Assembly (NCBI GenBank): GCA_024223125.1
Contig: JAAEOP010001253.1
Location: 1-17,999 of the forward strand
Source of the DNA: Chloroflexota bacterium
Lineage (GTDB): Bacteria; Chloroflexota; Anaerolineae; Promineifilales; Promineifilaceae
DNA: 17,999 nucleotides
Direction: 5' to 3'
In this document: positions 7,527 through 14,232 of the stretch, in pieces
How the letters are laid out: every line of letters starts with the position of its first letter
Position numbering within the stretch: position 1 is the stretch's first letter
Program-made: the position numbers and the translations under genes
Notes under the pieces: model-generated
Seen by the model: only the letters and a program-made list of their open reading frames with translations
What the model was told of the DNA's origin: nothing
Databases searched by the model: none

Positions 7527-8138
7527 ATGTCAGTCTCGTGGCGCATTCAAGGTGATTTTTTAATGAGTTGTAATTGTGATGTGTGGTGTCCATGTGTACT
7601 CTCAATGGGAACAGCAGACCCGACTTACGGCCGTTGTCTTTCATGGTGGGGTATTCATTGTGAAAAAGGGCATTATGGCGATGTCAAACTAGATGGTTTA
7701 ACGACTGGACTCATCCTAGAAACACCCGGCCCCTTGGCTGAAGGCGGCTGGACATTCGGCATCTATTTAGATGAAAATGGAACCCCAGAAGCTCATGATG
7801 GGCTTGAAAAGATTTTTCGTGGTATTGCTGGCGGGCCAATTAGTTGGTTCTCCATCATGATAGCTGATTATTTAGGCACAAAAGTTGTTCCCATCACCTT
7901 TGAAAACCGGGAAAATAGCTGGCATCTCAGCATTCCCAAAATCATAGATGGAAACGTGAAACCTGTGATGGGCGCTGACGGGGAAACACCCGTCATGGCA
8001 ATGAATACTACCTATTGGGCTGGAACAAACGTTGTCGTCTCTAAAAGCACAAAAAGCCGCATCCGCGATTGGGGACGCAACTGGGATCTATCAGGCCAAA
8101 GCGCCGAATATGCTAAAGTAGATTGGGTAGGACCATAA
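7527..8138 (+). CDS. DUF1326 domain-containing protein
   Basis: A 203-residue protein whose N-terminus carries C15-N-C17-D-V-W-C21-P-C23 ([10 protein letters not shown]), the hallmark CxCxxxCPC cluster of DUF1326. This is likely a metal or thiol centre. Further family features are [38 protein letters not shown] and [13 protein letters not shown]. No signal peptide or membrane segment is seen. GGAGG lies 7 nt before the ATG. DUF1326 genes are commonly neighbours of DUF2182 genes, and here the DUF2182 gene follows after 471 bp of repeats and gene debris. Biochemical role unknown. Confidence 0.9.
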   Translation: MSVSWRIQGDFLMSCNCDVWCPCVLSMGTADPTYGRCLSWWGIHCEKGHYGDVKLDGLTTGLILETPGPLAEGGWTFGIYLDENGTPEAHDGLEKIFRGIAGGPISWFSIMIADYLGTKVVPITFENRENSWHLSIPKIIDGNVKPVMGADGETPVMAMNTTYWAGTNVVVSKSTKSRIRDWGRNWDLSGQSAEYAKVDWVGP

Positions 8139-8157
8139 TAAGGAAACGCTCGTTTTC

Positions 8158-8234
8158 AACTTGGCAAGATTGGTTCACTCTCGAAAGAGTGAACCAATCT
8201 GGAAACTCAAAAGTTATTTACGGGCAAGCCCTAA
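8158..8234. repeat. Dispersed hairpin repeat, copy 2
   Basis: The stem AGATTGGTTCACTCT (8167-8181) pairs with AGAGTGAACCAATCT (8186-8200) around loop CGAA. It is flanked by AACTTGG and a TTTACGGGCAAGCCCTAA tail, as in copy 1. The outer 10 bp of the stem are shared, while the inner 5-6 bp differ on both sides and still pair. Confidence 0.85.
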
Positions 8235-8254
8235 GGAAACAGAGGGGAATTGAT

Positions 8255-8460
8255 ATGTCAGCATTACCAATTGGAACATTGCCCCCGCTCAGTGAAGTTC
8301 CTTCAAAAATGTTTGCCCAAGTTGTACGTCAGGACCGATTTGGGGACCCACGTACAGCTTTTCAAAGAAGAACTACCCAAGGGCGGCACCGAAAAGATAC
8401 TCAAGCGGGACTTACGTAAACCATATTGGGTTGATTTAGGAATGGGGATTTTATTAAACC
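8255..8460 (+). pseudogene. N-terminal remnant resembling crotonyl-CoA carboxylase/reductase
   Basis: ATG 8255, preceded by GAGGGGAA, opens [20 protein letters not shown], then [16 protein letters not shown]. This fits the start of Ccr-type medium-chain reductases (LPLxEVPxxMYAQVxRxxRFGxP). The frame then fails: reading FKEELPK requires loss of one base near 8361. The following stretch ([19 protein letters not shown]) is open in the second frame but not recognised. A REP-like repeat interrupts from 8468. At most ~35 residues of a ~400+ residue enzyme remain. Confidence 0.5.
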
Positions 8461-8467
8461 CCGAACT

Positions 8468-8536
8468 TGTCATACCTGCGAAGGCAGGTATCCATCTTTT
8501 TAGTCGAGTGGATTCTCGCCTTCGCGGGAATGACAA
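8468..8536. repeat. Paired REP-like palindromes (ATTCCCGC-type)
   Basis: Two inverted units. The left one has hairpin ATACCTGC-GAAG-GCAGGTAT (8472-8491). The right one has ATTCTCGC-CTTC-GCGGGAAT with one G-T mismatch, and the ends TTGTCAT / ATGACAA mirror each other. This is the widespread GTCATTCCCGCGAAGGCGGGAATCC-like repeat type. Its translation (VIPAKAGIH, SRLRGND) is a familiar artefact. Confidence 0.85.
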
Positions 8537-8609
8537 ATTAAAGTTCATGGGATTATTTAATCCTCATTCCTTAGATAAGCGAATTCATTAGTCAGGTTAG
8601 GAAGCAGCT

Positions 8610-9443
8610 ATGACCAATAGCGTAGCACAAGCTGTCATAAAACGAGATCGTAACATTGTATTGGCTGGGCTTACGGCCGTTATCGGATTTGCCGCCTACT
8701 ACACTATCTCAATGGCGCTTGAGTTTAATAGCCAGGCATCTTTCAATGGTGGGCTTTCACCATTAGAAAGTCTTGAGTATGTATGTGGTCTTGTCACATC
8801 ACCAGAAGCGACTGAAATATCTACCCTGACTAACCTTCAGGTCTTTTGGATGTTATTCATAATGTGGACAGTCATGCAAGTGGCGATGATGAGTCCTACG
8901 GCCGTGCCCATGGTCTTGATGTATACAAAGATAGAACGGCATCGTCAGCCAGATAAAATTCCGTATCAAGGCACAATCCTATTCTTTTGCGGTTATTTGC
9001 TTATCTGGATGGCCTTTAGCGCTGTTTTTGCTTTATTTCAACTCGGTTTAGAAAACGCCAATTTGTTGACGTCAACCATGAGCAGCGCAACTCTCTGGTT
9101 AGCTGGCGGGCTGCTCATTGCGGCCGGTCTCTTCCAGTTTTCCAAACTCAAACAAGCATGCCTGAATGAATGCCGATCGCCCGTCACCTATCTGATGACC
9201 GATTGGCGCAGCGGCTTAAGCGGTGCGCTGAAAATGGGCATCAAGCATGGCCTTCATTGTGTTGGCTGCTGTTGGGTGCTGATGGCTTTATTGTTTGTCG
9301 CCGGTGTGATGAATTTGCTTTGGATGGCGGTCATTACGGCCGTTGTACTCATTGAAAAAATCATGCCGCAAGGGGTACAATTTGGAAAGCTGGCCGGTCT
9401 GGTGTTGGTCATTTGGGGCACGGCCATACTGATTTTAGGGTAA
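8610..9443 (+). CDS. DUF2182 integral membrane protein
   Basis: A 277-residue protein with six to seven membrane segments (about residues 16-38, 78-106, 120-145, 159-177, 215-236, 237-251 and 261-277). Family signatures are VMQVAMMSPTAVPM (88-101), the Cys-rich KQACLNECRSP (181-191), HCVGCCW (216-222) and VLIEKIMPQG near the end. These suggest a metal- or thiol-binding site at the membrane face. An AGGAAG ribosome site precedes the ATG. It usually pairs with DUF1326; the cysteine motifs in both suggest a shared redox or metal task, but that is inference. The gene appears intact. Confidence 0.9.
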   Translation: MTNSVAQAVIKRDRNIVLAGLTAVIGFAAYYTISMALEFNSQASFNGGLSPLESLEYVCGLVTSPEATEISTLTNLQVFWMLFIMWTVMQVAMMSPTAVPMVLMYTKIERHRQPDKIPYQGTILFFCGYLLIWMAFSAVFALFQLGLENANLLTSTMSSATLWLAGGLLIAAGLFQFSKLKQACLNECRSPVTYLMTDWRSGLSGALKMGIKHGLHCVGCCWVLMALLFVAGVMNLLWMAVITAVVLIEKIMPQGVQFGKLAGLVLVIWGTAILILG

Positions 9444-9504
9444 GGAGCAAACTACATTTGGCGAAAAAAATAGAAGCAGGCACAAATTTTATCCAATCTT
9501 AATT

Positions 9505-10284
9505 ATGAAACAACAAATCCACAAAACCCGTATTTTGATTACCGCAGCTGCTGCTGGCATTGGCCGATCCATTGCCGAGGCTTTCTTAGAACGAGGCGCA
9601 CAGGTTCACATCTGCGACATTTCACAAAAGCATTTAGCTGCCTGCAAAGCCATCTGGCCCAACATCGGCGTAACACAAGCAGATGTATCTGACCCGGCCC
9701 AAGTCGAACGCCTTTTTCAAGATGTTGTATCAACTATGGATGGGCTGGATGTATTGGTTAACAATGTCGGCATTTCGGGGCCTACAGCTCCCGTAGATGA
9801 AATATCAATTGAGGATTGGCAAACAACGCTAGCTGTCAATCTAAACAGCCACTTTTACTGTACCCGTCAAGCGGTACCTTTACTCAAAGCTGCCAATGGT
9901 GGATCCATTATCAATATCTCCTCGACGGCAGGTTTAATGGGCTACCCCTGGCGGGCTCCTTATTCAACTTCTAAATGGGCGCTTATAGGCTTTACAAAGA
10001 CATTAGCGATGGAATTAGGGGAATTCAATATCCGTGTTAATGCGGTCTGCCCGGGGTCGGTGGAAGGCCCGCGTATGGATCGGGTAATTGCTGCAGAAGC
10101 CAGAGTGCGAAATGTTTCTGAGGATGTCGTGCGCGAAGGGTACAAGCGTCAGACGTCTCTACGCACTTTCGTTCAAGTATCAGATATTGCGAATATGGTG
10201 TTGTTTTTGTGTTCAGAAGTTGGCGAAAAGATTTCGGGTCAGGCGCTTAGTGTAGATGGACACATCGAAACACCACTTAATTGA
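9505..10284 (+). CDS. SDR family NAD(P)-dependent oxidoreductase
   Basis: A classical short-chain dehydrogenase/reductase of 259 residues. The cofactor loop is TAAAAGIGRSIA (residues 13-24), an Ala-rich variant of TGxxxGIG. D38 after beta2 (VHICD) favours NAD over NADP. NNVG is at 86-89, and the catalytic residues are S140 (NISSTAG), Y153 and K157 (YSTSK). The C-terminus closes GQALSVDGHIETPLN, as in family members that carry SGQxLxVDGG. No Shine-Dalgarno sequence stands directly before the ATG; a tiny TTG-started reading (9458-9502) with AGGAG ends 2 nt upstream, so coupling is possible. The substrate is likely a small secondary alcohol or ketone and is not determinable. Confidence 0.92.
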   Translation: MKQQIHKTRILITAAAAGIGRSIAEAFLERGAQVHICDISQKHLAACKAIWPNIGVTQADVSDPAQVERLFQDVVSTMDGLDVLVNNVGISGPTAPVDEISIEDWQTTLAVNLNSHFYCTRQAVPLLKAANGGSIINISSTAGLMGYPWRAPYSTSKWALIGFTKTLAMELGEFNIRVNAVCPGSVEGPRMDRVIAAEARVRNVSEDVVREGYKRQTSLRTFVQVSDIANMVLFLCSEVGEKISGQALSVDGHIETPLN

Positions 10285-10505
10285 TAGGAGACTCAAATAC
10301 AGCAACCCCGCCAGGTACATGAAGGAGTATCTATCAATTTTGCACCCTTTAATCAATCAGGAATAAGGTGTTGGTAAAGTTCTGATAGGGCAAATTTGCG
10401 GTAGCTTGCCTGCTTTTTAGTATTTTTCGTGGTGTTTTGCCTCTTGACATTTCACCGCATTCCTTTTTGCCAGGAATTTTGCAAGAGTGGCAATCAATCA
10501 GTTTT

Positions 10506-10514
10506 TGTTATAAT
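10506..10514 (+). promoter_or_regulatory. Extended -10 promoter (TGTTATAAT) before the M24 gene
   Basis: TG-T-TATAAT is a perfect extended -10. It would give a leader of ~130 nt before ATG 10651. A TTGACA at 10444-10449 lies too far upstream to be its -35. The leader holds a small hairpin GTGATT-cagca-AATCAC (10568-10584). The rest of 10285-10505 shows only a GCAAATTTGC palindrome (10390-10399) and no gene. Confidence 0.55.
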
Positions 10515-10650
10515 GTTTTTGTCTTTGCCAATATCAAACGGATGTGGCCGAATGGACGCTGGCTGAGGTGATTCAGCAAATCACTGAAACTGCGAAGTCT
10601 TAAGTTAAGGACAATAGTCTTACACTTACGCACAAGGATAGGAGAATCTT

Positions 10651-11877
10651 ATGCTTAAATACGATCGCCGTGCCCTCGGCATGAACAAAACCTTCGCTGA
10701 ATCTGGCGTCAATATGGAACGTTTGCGGCGAGATCGGCTGCAAAAAACCCAGATCGAAATGGTCAAACGAGACATTGGCGCTTTGGTGCTGACCGACATC
10801 AACAATATCCGCTACACCACCGGTTTGGCAATTATGCCTTTGTGGACGGCCACCAATCTGGCCCACTATGTCATTGTCCCTGCCGCCGGTAGTCCCATCG
10901 TTTACGAATTTACCCAGGCCAAATTTCGCGCTGAAGAATTTTACGACGATGTGCGTAATGCTTACTATTGGCAAGCCCGCTTTGCTGAACATATGGCCGC
11001 CGAAAAATCAAACGAATGGGCGACTGACATCAAAAATCAACTACAAGAATGGGGTCTAGCCGGCAGCAAAATCGGCCTGGACAAACTGGACTTTTACGGC
11101 TTCACAGCTTTACAGAAAACGGGTCTCCATCTGGTAGACGCTGACGAACCGATTGAACGTGCCCGGCAGATTAAGACGATGGATGAGATTGAATTGATGC
11201 GCCACGCAGCGGCCGTGTGCGAAGCGGCTCTCTACGACATGGAACAAGCCATCTGTCCCGGTGTGACAGAAAATGAACTGCTGGGGGTCTACTGGCATAA
11301 ACTATGCGCCCTGGGTGGCGAGTATGTCTTTTGTCGTCTTTTGGCTTCGGGTTATAAGACCAATCCCTGGTTTCATGAAGCTGGATACAAGATGGTGCGT
11401 CCTGGCGACCTAGTGGGTTTTGACACCGACACAATTGGTCCGGAAGGGTACGCCTGTGACATCTCGCGCACTTTTTTGTGTGGCGATAGGGCGACGACCG
11501 TGCAAAAAGAAGCTTACCAAGTCGCCCATGATTTTGTGATGGGGGTGGCTGAAGTTCTGCGACCAGGTCTCTCTTTTGAACAGTTCATGCACGAAATTCC
11601 CCGGCTGCCTGAAGCGTACTACCCACAGCATTACTCCGTCATCTTGCACGGCATTGGCACCGATGATGAGCCGCCCTTCATCCCTTACGTAGACCCAGAC
11701 GACAGAGCCATTATGCCTGAAGGGGAATTCAAAGAAAATATGATTGTTAGCGTGGAATGTTATGCTGGAAAGGTTGGCGAGCAGGACGGCGTCAAACTGG
11801 AAGATGAGGTCTGGATTACGGCCGATGGCCCGGTCATTATTTCCCTCTATCCGTATGAGGAGAAGTTACTTGGTTGA
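10651..11877 (+). CDS. M24 family metalloenzyme, DddP-like
   Basis: A 408-residue pita-bread-fold (M24 peptidase/creatinase) protein. The putative metal ligands are all present: D258 and D260 (GFDTD), D270 (CDISR), H333 (LHGIG), E369 (SVEC) and E384 (KLEDE). Blocks typical of the DMSP-lyase DddP branch are also visible: YKTNPWFHEAG, the sequence HGIGTDDEPP in which D339 corresponds to the DddP catalytic Asp six residues after the ligand His, and the ending YPYEEKLLG. DddP cleaves DMSP to dimethyl sulfide and acrylate, but many relatives lack that activity, so the reaction here is an inference. The start follows AGGAGA and a 130-nt leader. A hairpin follows the stop. The gene is intact. Confidence 0.88.
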   Translation: MLKYDRRALGMNKTFAESGVNMERLRRDRLQKTQIEMVKRDIGALVLTDINNIRYTTGLAIMPLWTATNLAHYVIVPAAGSPIVYEFTQAKFRAEEFYDDVRNAYYWQARFAEHMAAEKSNEWATDIKNQLQEWGLAGSKIGLDKLDFYGFTALQKTGLHLVDADEPIERARQIKTMDEIELMRHAAAVCEAALYDMEQAICPGVTENELLGVYWHKLCALGGEYVFCRLLASGYKTNPWFHEAGYKMVRPGDLVGFDTDTIGPEGYACDISRTFLCGDRATTVQKEAYQVAHDFVMGVAEVLRPGLSFEQFMHEIPRLPEAYYPQHYSVILHGIGTDDEPPFIPYVDPDDRAIMPEGEFKENMIVSVECYAGKVGEQDGVKLEDEVWITADGPVIISLYPYEEKLLG

Positions 11878-11893
11878 CAACAATGGATAAAGA

Positions 11894-11924
11894 AAAGAAC
11901 GGATATTTTTATCCGTTTCTTTCT
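11894..11924 (+). terminator. Probable rho-independent terminator after the M24 gene
   Basis: AAAGAACGGATA (11894-11905) pairs with TATCCGTTTCTTT (11910-11922), with one bulged base, around a TTTT loop. A TTTCTTTCT-like tail follows. It starts 16 bp after the stop codon. Confidence 0.55.
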
Positions 11925-11934
11925 CAAACCTGTA

Positions 11935-12123
11935 ATGATTACCATCCACGCAGATATTGTTGGCAGTTTGCTACGGCCGTCCACTCAAACAAGCCCGCCA
12001 AGATTACGATTACCATCTCCGGCCCCACGTACCGTTTAGCCGATGGCATAATCAACAGCTTCGCCGTACCGCTACTGGAAACAACCCATAAAATATCAGC
12101 CGATCTCGGTTTTAATCAAATAT
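11935..12123 (+). pseudogene. Remnant resembling a cobalamin-independent methionine synthase (MetE-like) N-terminus
   Basis: ATG 11935 opens MITIHADIVGSLLRP, the usual start of MetE-like methyltransferases (xxTHVGSLPRP). Similarity then moves to the next frame, where NKPAKITITISGPTYRLADG resembles the following KPVKVTLPGPxxL block. About 80-100 residues that normally lie between are missing. The stretch ends at TAA 12121-12123. The zinc-binding C-terminal half is absent. Assignment is from two short motifs, so it is tentative. Confidence 0.4.
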
Positions 12124-12135
12124 AAGGGAGGAATC

Positions 12136-12285
12136 ATGCCCCATACCGTTCATCTGACGTCCAATGAATTTGTTGATACACGGCCGTTTATCTTTCCCGA
12201 TCACATCATACAAGACCAGGCTGTATTGCGTGATATGACCGGCCAGGTGTACGTTTTGCTTGAACACCCCTATTTGTCATCATAA
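12136..12285 (+). CDS. Hypothetical 49-residue ORF
   Basis: An ATG preceded by GGGAGG at 5 nt encodes MPHTVHLTSNEFVDTRPFIF, then PDHIIQDQAVLRDMTGQVYV, ending LLEHPYLSS. It has a good ribosome site but no recognised family. It could be a real small protein or the start of a deleted gene, since it sits among gene debris. The remaining 12286-12399 shows no gene. Confidence 0.35.
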   Translation: MPHTVHLTSNEFVDTRPFIFPDHIIQDQAVLRDMTGQVYVLLEHPYLSS

Positions 12286-12399
12286 CCGCCACACAATGTT
12301 CTTTTTACTTTACGTTATCGGGATTGAACTTGCCCCGTCAAAAAGGCACACTTATTACGGCAACAGCGGATGGGGGAAGGAGCGGATGAAAAATTGTTA

Positions 12400-13527
12400 T
12401 TAAGCTTGCATCGTGCCCATATCAATTCGCAGCGGTTCCAGCGCTGCCCAATCAATCTTAACACCCAGCCCCGGTTTATCTGGCAATGTGACGAATCCAT
12501 TTTTTGCTTGAATGGGTTCTGGCAGAATGAAGTCGCGTCGTTCAGGCGTCCAGGTGGGAGGATCATAGGGGAATTCGATGAAGGGAGCGTGGGAAACGGC
12601 CGCACTCACCTGCAAATTCGCCAACAGTACCAACCCATCTCCCCAGGTGTGCGGCGAATAGATGTCACCGGCCGCAGCCACTTCCGTAGCCAGTTGTTTG
12701 GCCCGTAAAATGCCCGTACTCCAGGCCACATCTTGCTGGTACACATCATACGATCCATGTCGCAAATATTCCCGAAATTCGGCAAATTCCCGGTTGCCTT
12801 CACCGCCGGCAATACGCACTTTTGAGCGGCGGCGCAGTTCGGCTAGCCCCCGATAATCGTGCCGGTACAGCGGTTCTTCCAGCCAGTAGACACCTATTTC
12901 GGCCAGGGCGTCGGCGACGATCATAGCTGTTGTAAAGTCCCATGGCATAGCTTCATCCCAGGGCATACGCCAGGCTCGATTGGCGTCTACCAAAATGTGC
13001 CTATCGGGGCCGATAGCTTCCCGCACTGCCTGGGCCATACGAATATCTTCACGAGGATCGTGGGCATGGAAGCGAATCTTTAACGCGGGGAAACCAAGTG
13101 ACTTTAACTGTCTTGCCAATTCCTGCCGTTCCTCGATGAGTCGCCAGACGCCAGTAGAAGCATAAACCGGCACGGTAGGACTGCTGCCCCCCAGCAATCT
13201 CCACAATGGTTGAGCAGTGATCTGCCCCATTAAATCCCAGAGTGCAATTTCTAGGGGCCACATACGGCCGTAATGAAATTGCAAGTTGTCTAAAATCTGT
13301 ACATGCCGCTCAATGGCAAACGGGTCCTGGCCGATAAACAAATCTTCATGCCCGGCAAAACCGAGCATCGCATCCCCCGAACCGACTCCTTCAAAATCAC
13401 CGGCCCGCACCCGCACAATGGTGCTGGTATGGCTTCGGCGCGGATTCGGGTCCCAGGTAGCATGAAACGGTGGATCGAGCGGCAAGCGATAATGGTGAAT
13501 TTTGATGGATTGGATTTTTTCTACCAC
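12400..13527 (-). CDS. Mandelate racemase/muconate lactonizing (enolase superfamily) enzyme
   Basis: A 375-residue two-domain enolase-superfamily protein. It has an N-terminal capping domain (to ~130) and a TIM barrel. Mg ligands are D181 (LVDANRAW), E217 (WLEEPL) and E243 (IAGGEGN). Catalytic candidates are K150-x-R152 (ALKIRFHA) on one face and the D266 (QQDVAWS) / H293 (SPHTWG) dyad on the other, an MR-subgroup arrangement common in acid-sugar dehydratases. The start is GTG at 13525-13527, which overlaps the end of vapC by 7 nt. No strong Shine-Dalgarno sequence is seen, so translation is likely coupled to the toxin gene. Substrate unknown; a sugar acid or similar alpha-proton substrate is family-based inference. 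Confidence 0.9.
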   Translation of the reverse strand: MVEKIQSIKIHHYRLPLDPPFHATWDPNPRRSHTSTIVRVRAGDFEGVGSGDAMLGFAGHEDLFIGQDPFAIERHVQILDNLQFHYGRMWPLEIALWDLMGQITAQPLWRLLGGSSPTVPVYASTGVWRLIEERQELARQLKSLGFPALKIRFHAHDPREDIRMAQAVREAIGPDRHILVDANRAWRMPWDEAMPWDFTTAMIVADALAEIGVYWLEEPLYRHDYRGLAELRRRSKVRIAGGEGNREFAEFREYLRHGSYDVYQQDVAWSTGILRAKQLATEVAAAGDIYSPHTWGDGLVLLANLQVSAAVSHAPFIEFPYDPPTWTPERRDFILPEPIQAKNGFVTLPDKPGLGVKIDWAALEPLRIDMGTMQA

Positions 13528-13907
13528 AGGATTTTCGCTGGATAGTTAACAAACATTGCATCACGACTGAGGAGCATGACATCTTCAACAATTGCTTGGG
13601 CAATTAACATACGATCAAATGGGTCTTTGTGATGTGATGGTAATTTCTCATGGGCTATGATTTGGGGGAGAGTAATTGGAAGTATTTCAAGATTATTTGC
13701 TTGACGTTGACCATCAATGATGTCTGCCAATGACATTGCCAATTTTAACTTTCCAAGCTGAAGTTTGATTTGCATTTCCCAAACCAAAGCAATATTTAAT
13801 ACAAGCACATTTTCATCATCTTGGCATGCTTCTAGAACGCGAGATGATAATTTTTCAGGGTTGCTGTCCCACCATATGAAGGTATGCGTGTCCAATAGTA
13901 ATCGCAT
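13521..13907 (-). CDS. VapC-type PIN-domain toxin
   Basis: A 128-residue PIN ribonuclease. Acidic metal-binding residues are D6 (RLLLDTHTFIWW), E44 (ALVWEMQIKLQLGKL), D95 and D98 (HHKDPFDRMLIAQA), with the LLSRDAMF strand near the C-terminus. The ATG at 13905-13907 overlaps the antitoxin stop (TAATG) and is preferred over the start five codons upstream, because the family begins directly with the MRLLLD strand. It cleaves RNA when released from the Phd-type antitoxin. Its 3' end overlaps the enolase-superfamily gene. Confidence 0.92.
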   Translation of the reverse strand: MRLLLDTHTFIWWDSNPEKLSSRVLEACQDDENVLVLNIALVWEMQIKLQLGKLKLAMSLADIIDGQRQANNLEILPITLPQIIAHEKLPSHHKDPFDRMLIAQAIVEDVMLLSRDAMFVNYPAKILW

Positions 13908-14140
13908 TATTCCCCGGCCCAAAATGCTTCCGGTAATGGCTCATCAAAGTCATCACCCATCCAAATAGCTCCTGCGTGTAATCCAGCTATTCGGGCCTTT
14001 GAACGAGGTTCAACTGGCAATAATCGAGCTACTGGCCTGTTTTTTTTGGTCAGGATAACTTCTGTGCCTTTTCCAACCAGACTTAGAAGTTCTGCTAGTT
14101 TTACTTCAACATTATCTATAGCTATGGTTTTTGCAGACAT
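13907..14140 (-). CDS. Phd/YefM-type antitoxin
   Basis: A 77-residue antitoxin. The N-terminal DNA-binding Phd/YefM domain (VEVKLAELLSLVGKGTEVIL, then TKKNRPVARLLPV) is followed by an acidic toxin-binding tail (GDDFDEPLPEAFWAGE). GAGGG lies ~6 nt before the ATG. It is the first gene of the unit and probably represses it through the TACTATAGTA palindrome upstream. Confidence 0.92.
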   Translation of the reverse strand: MSAKTIAIDNVEVKLAELLSLVGKGTEVILTKKNRPVARLLPVEPRSKARIAGLHAGAIWMGDDFDEPLPEAFWAGE

Positions 14141-14169
14141 GATAAACCCTCATAAAGAACTATCAGATT

Positions 14170-14198
14170 TACTATAGTATAACACCTGATCTTGCTGT
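14170..14198 (-). promoter_or_regulatory. Promoter and candidate operator of the phd-vapC unit
   Basis: On the minus strand, TTACAG, an 18-bp spacer and TATAGT form a plausible promoter ~35 bp before the antitoxin. The perfect palindrome TACTATAGTA (14170-14179) overlaps the -10, as expected for an autorepressed toxin-antitoxin operon. Confidence 0.5.
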
Positions 14199-14232
14199 AA
14201 CTACCACTAATATTTTACACGATTAGAAATAG

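Noticed and set aside
8250..8591. A 113-residue ORF containing VIPAKAGIHLF and SRLRGND
   Set aside because: These peptides are the translation of a common REP repeat, and the upstream part is the wrong frame of a degraded reductase start.
13907..13922. Upstream start for VapC (five extra codons)
   Set aside because: The PIN family starts with the strand MRLLLD, and ATG 13907 shares the TAATG overlap with the antitoxin stop.
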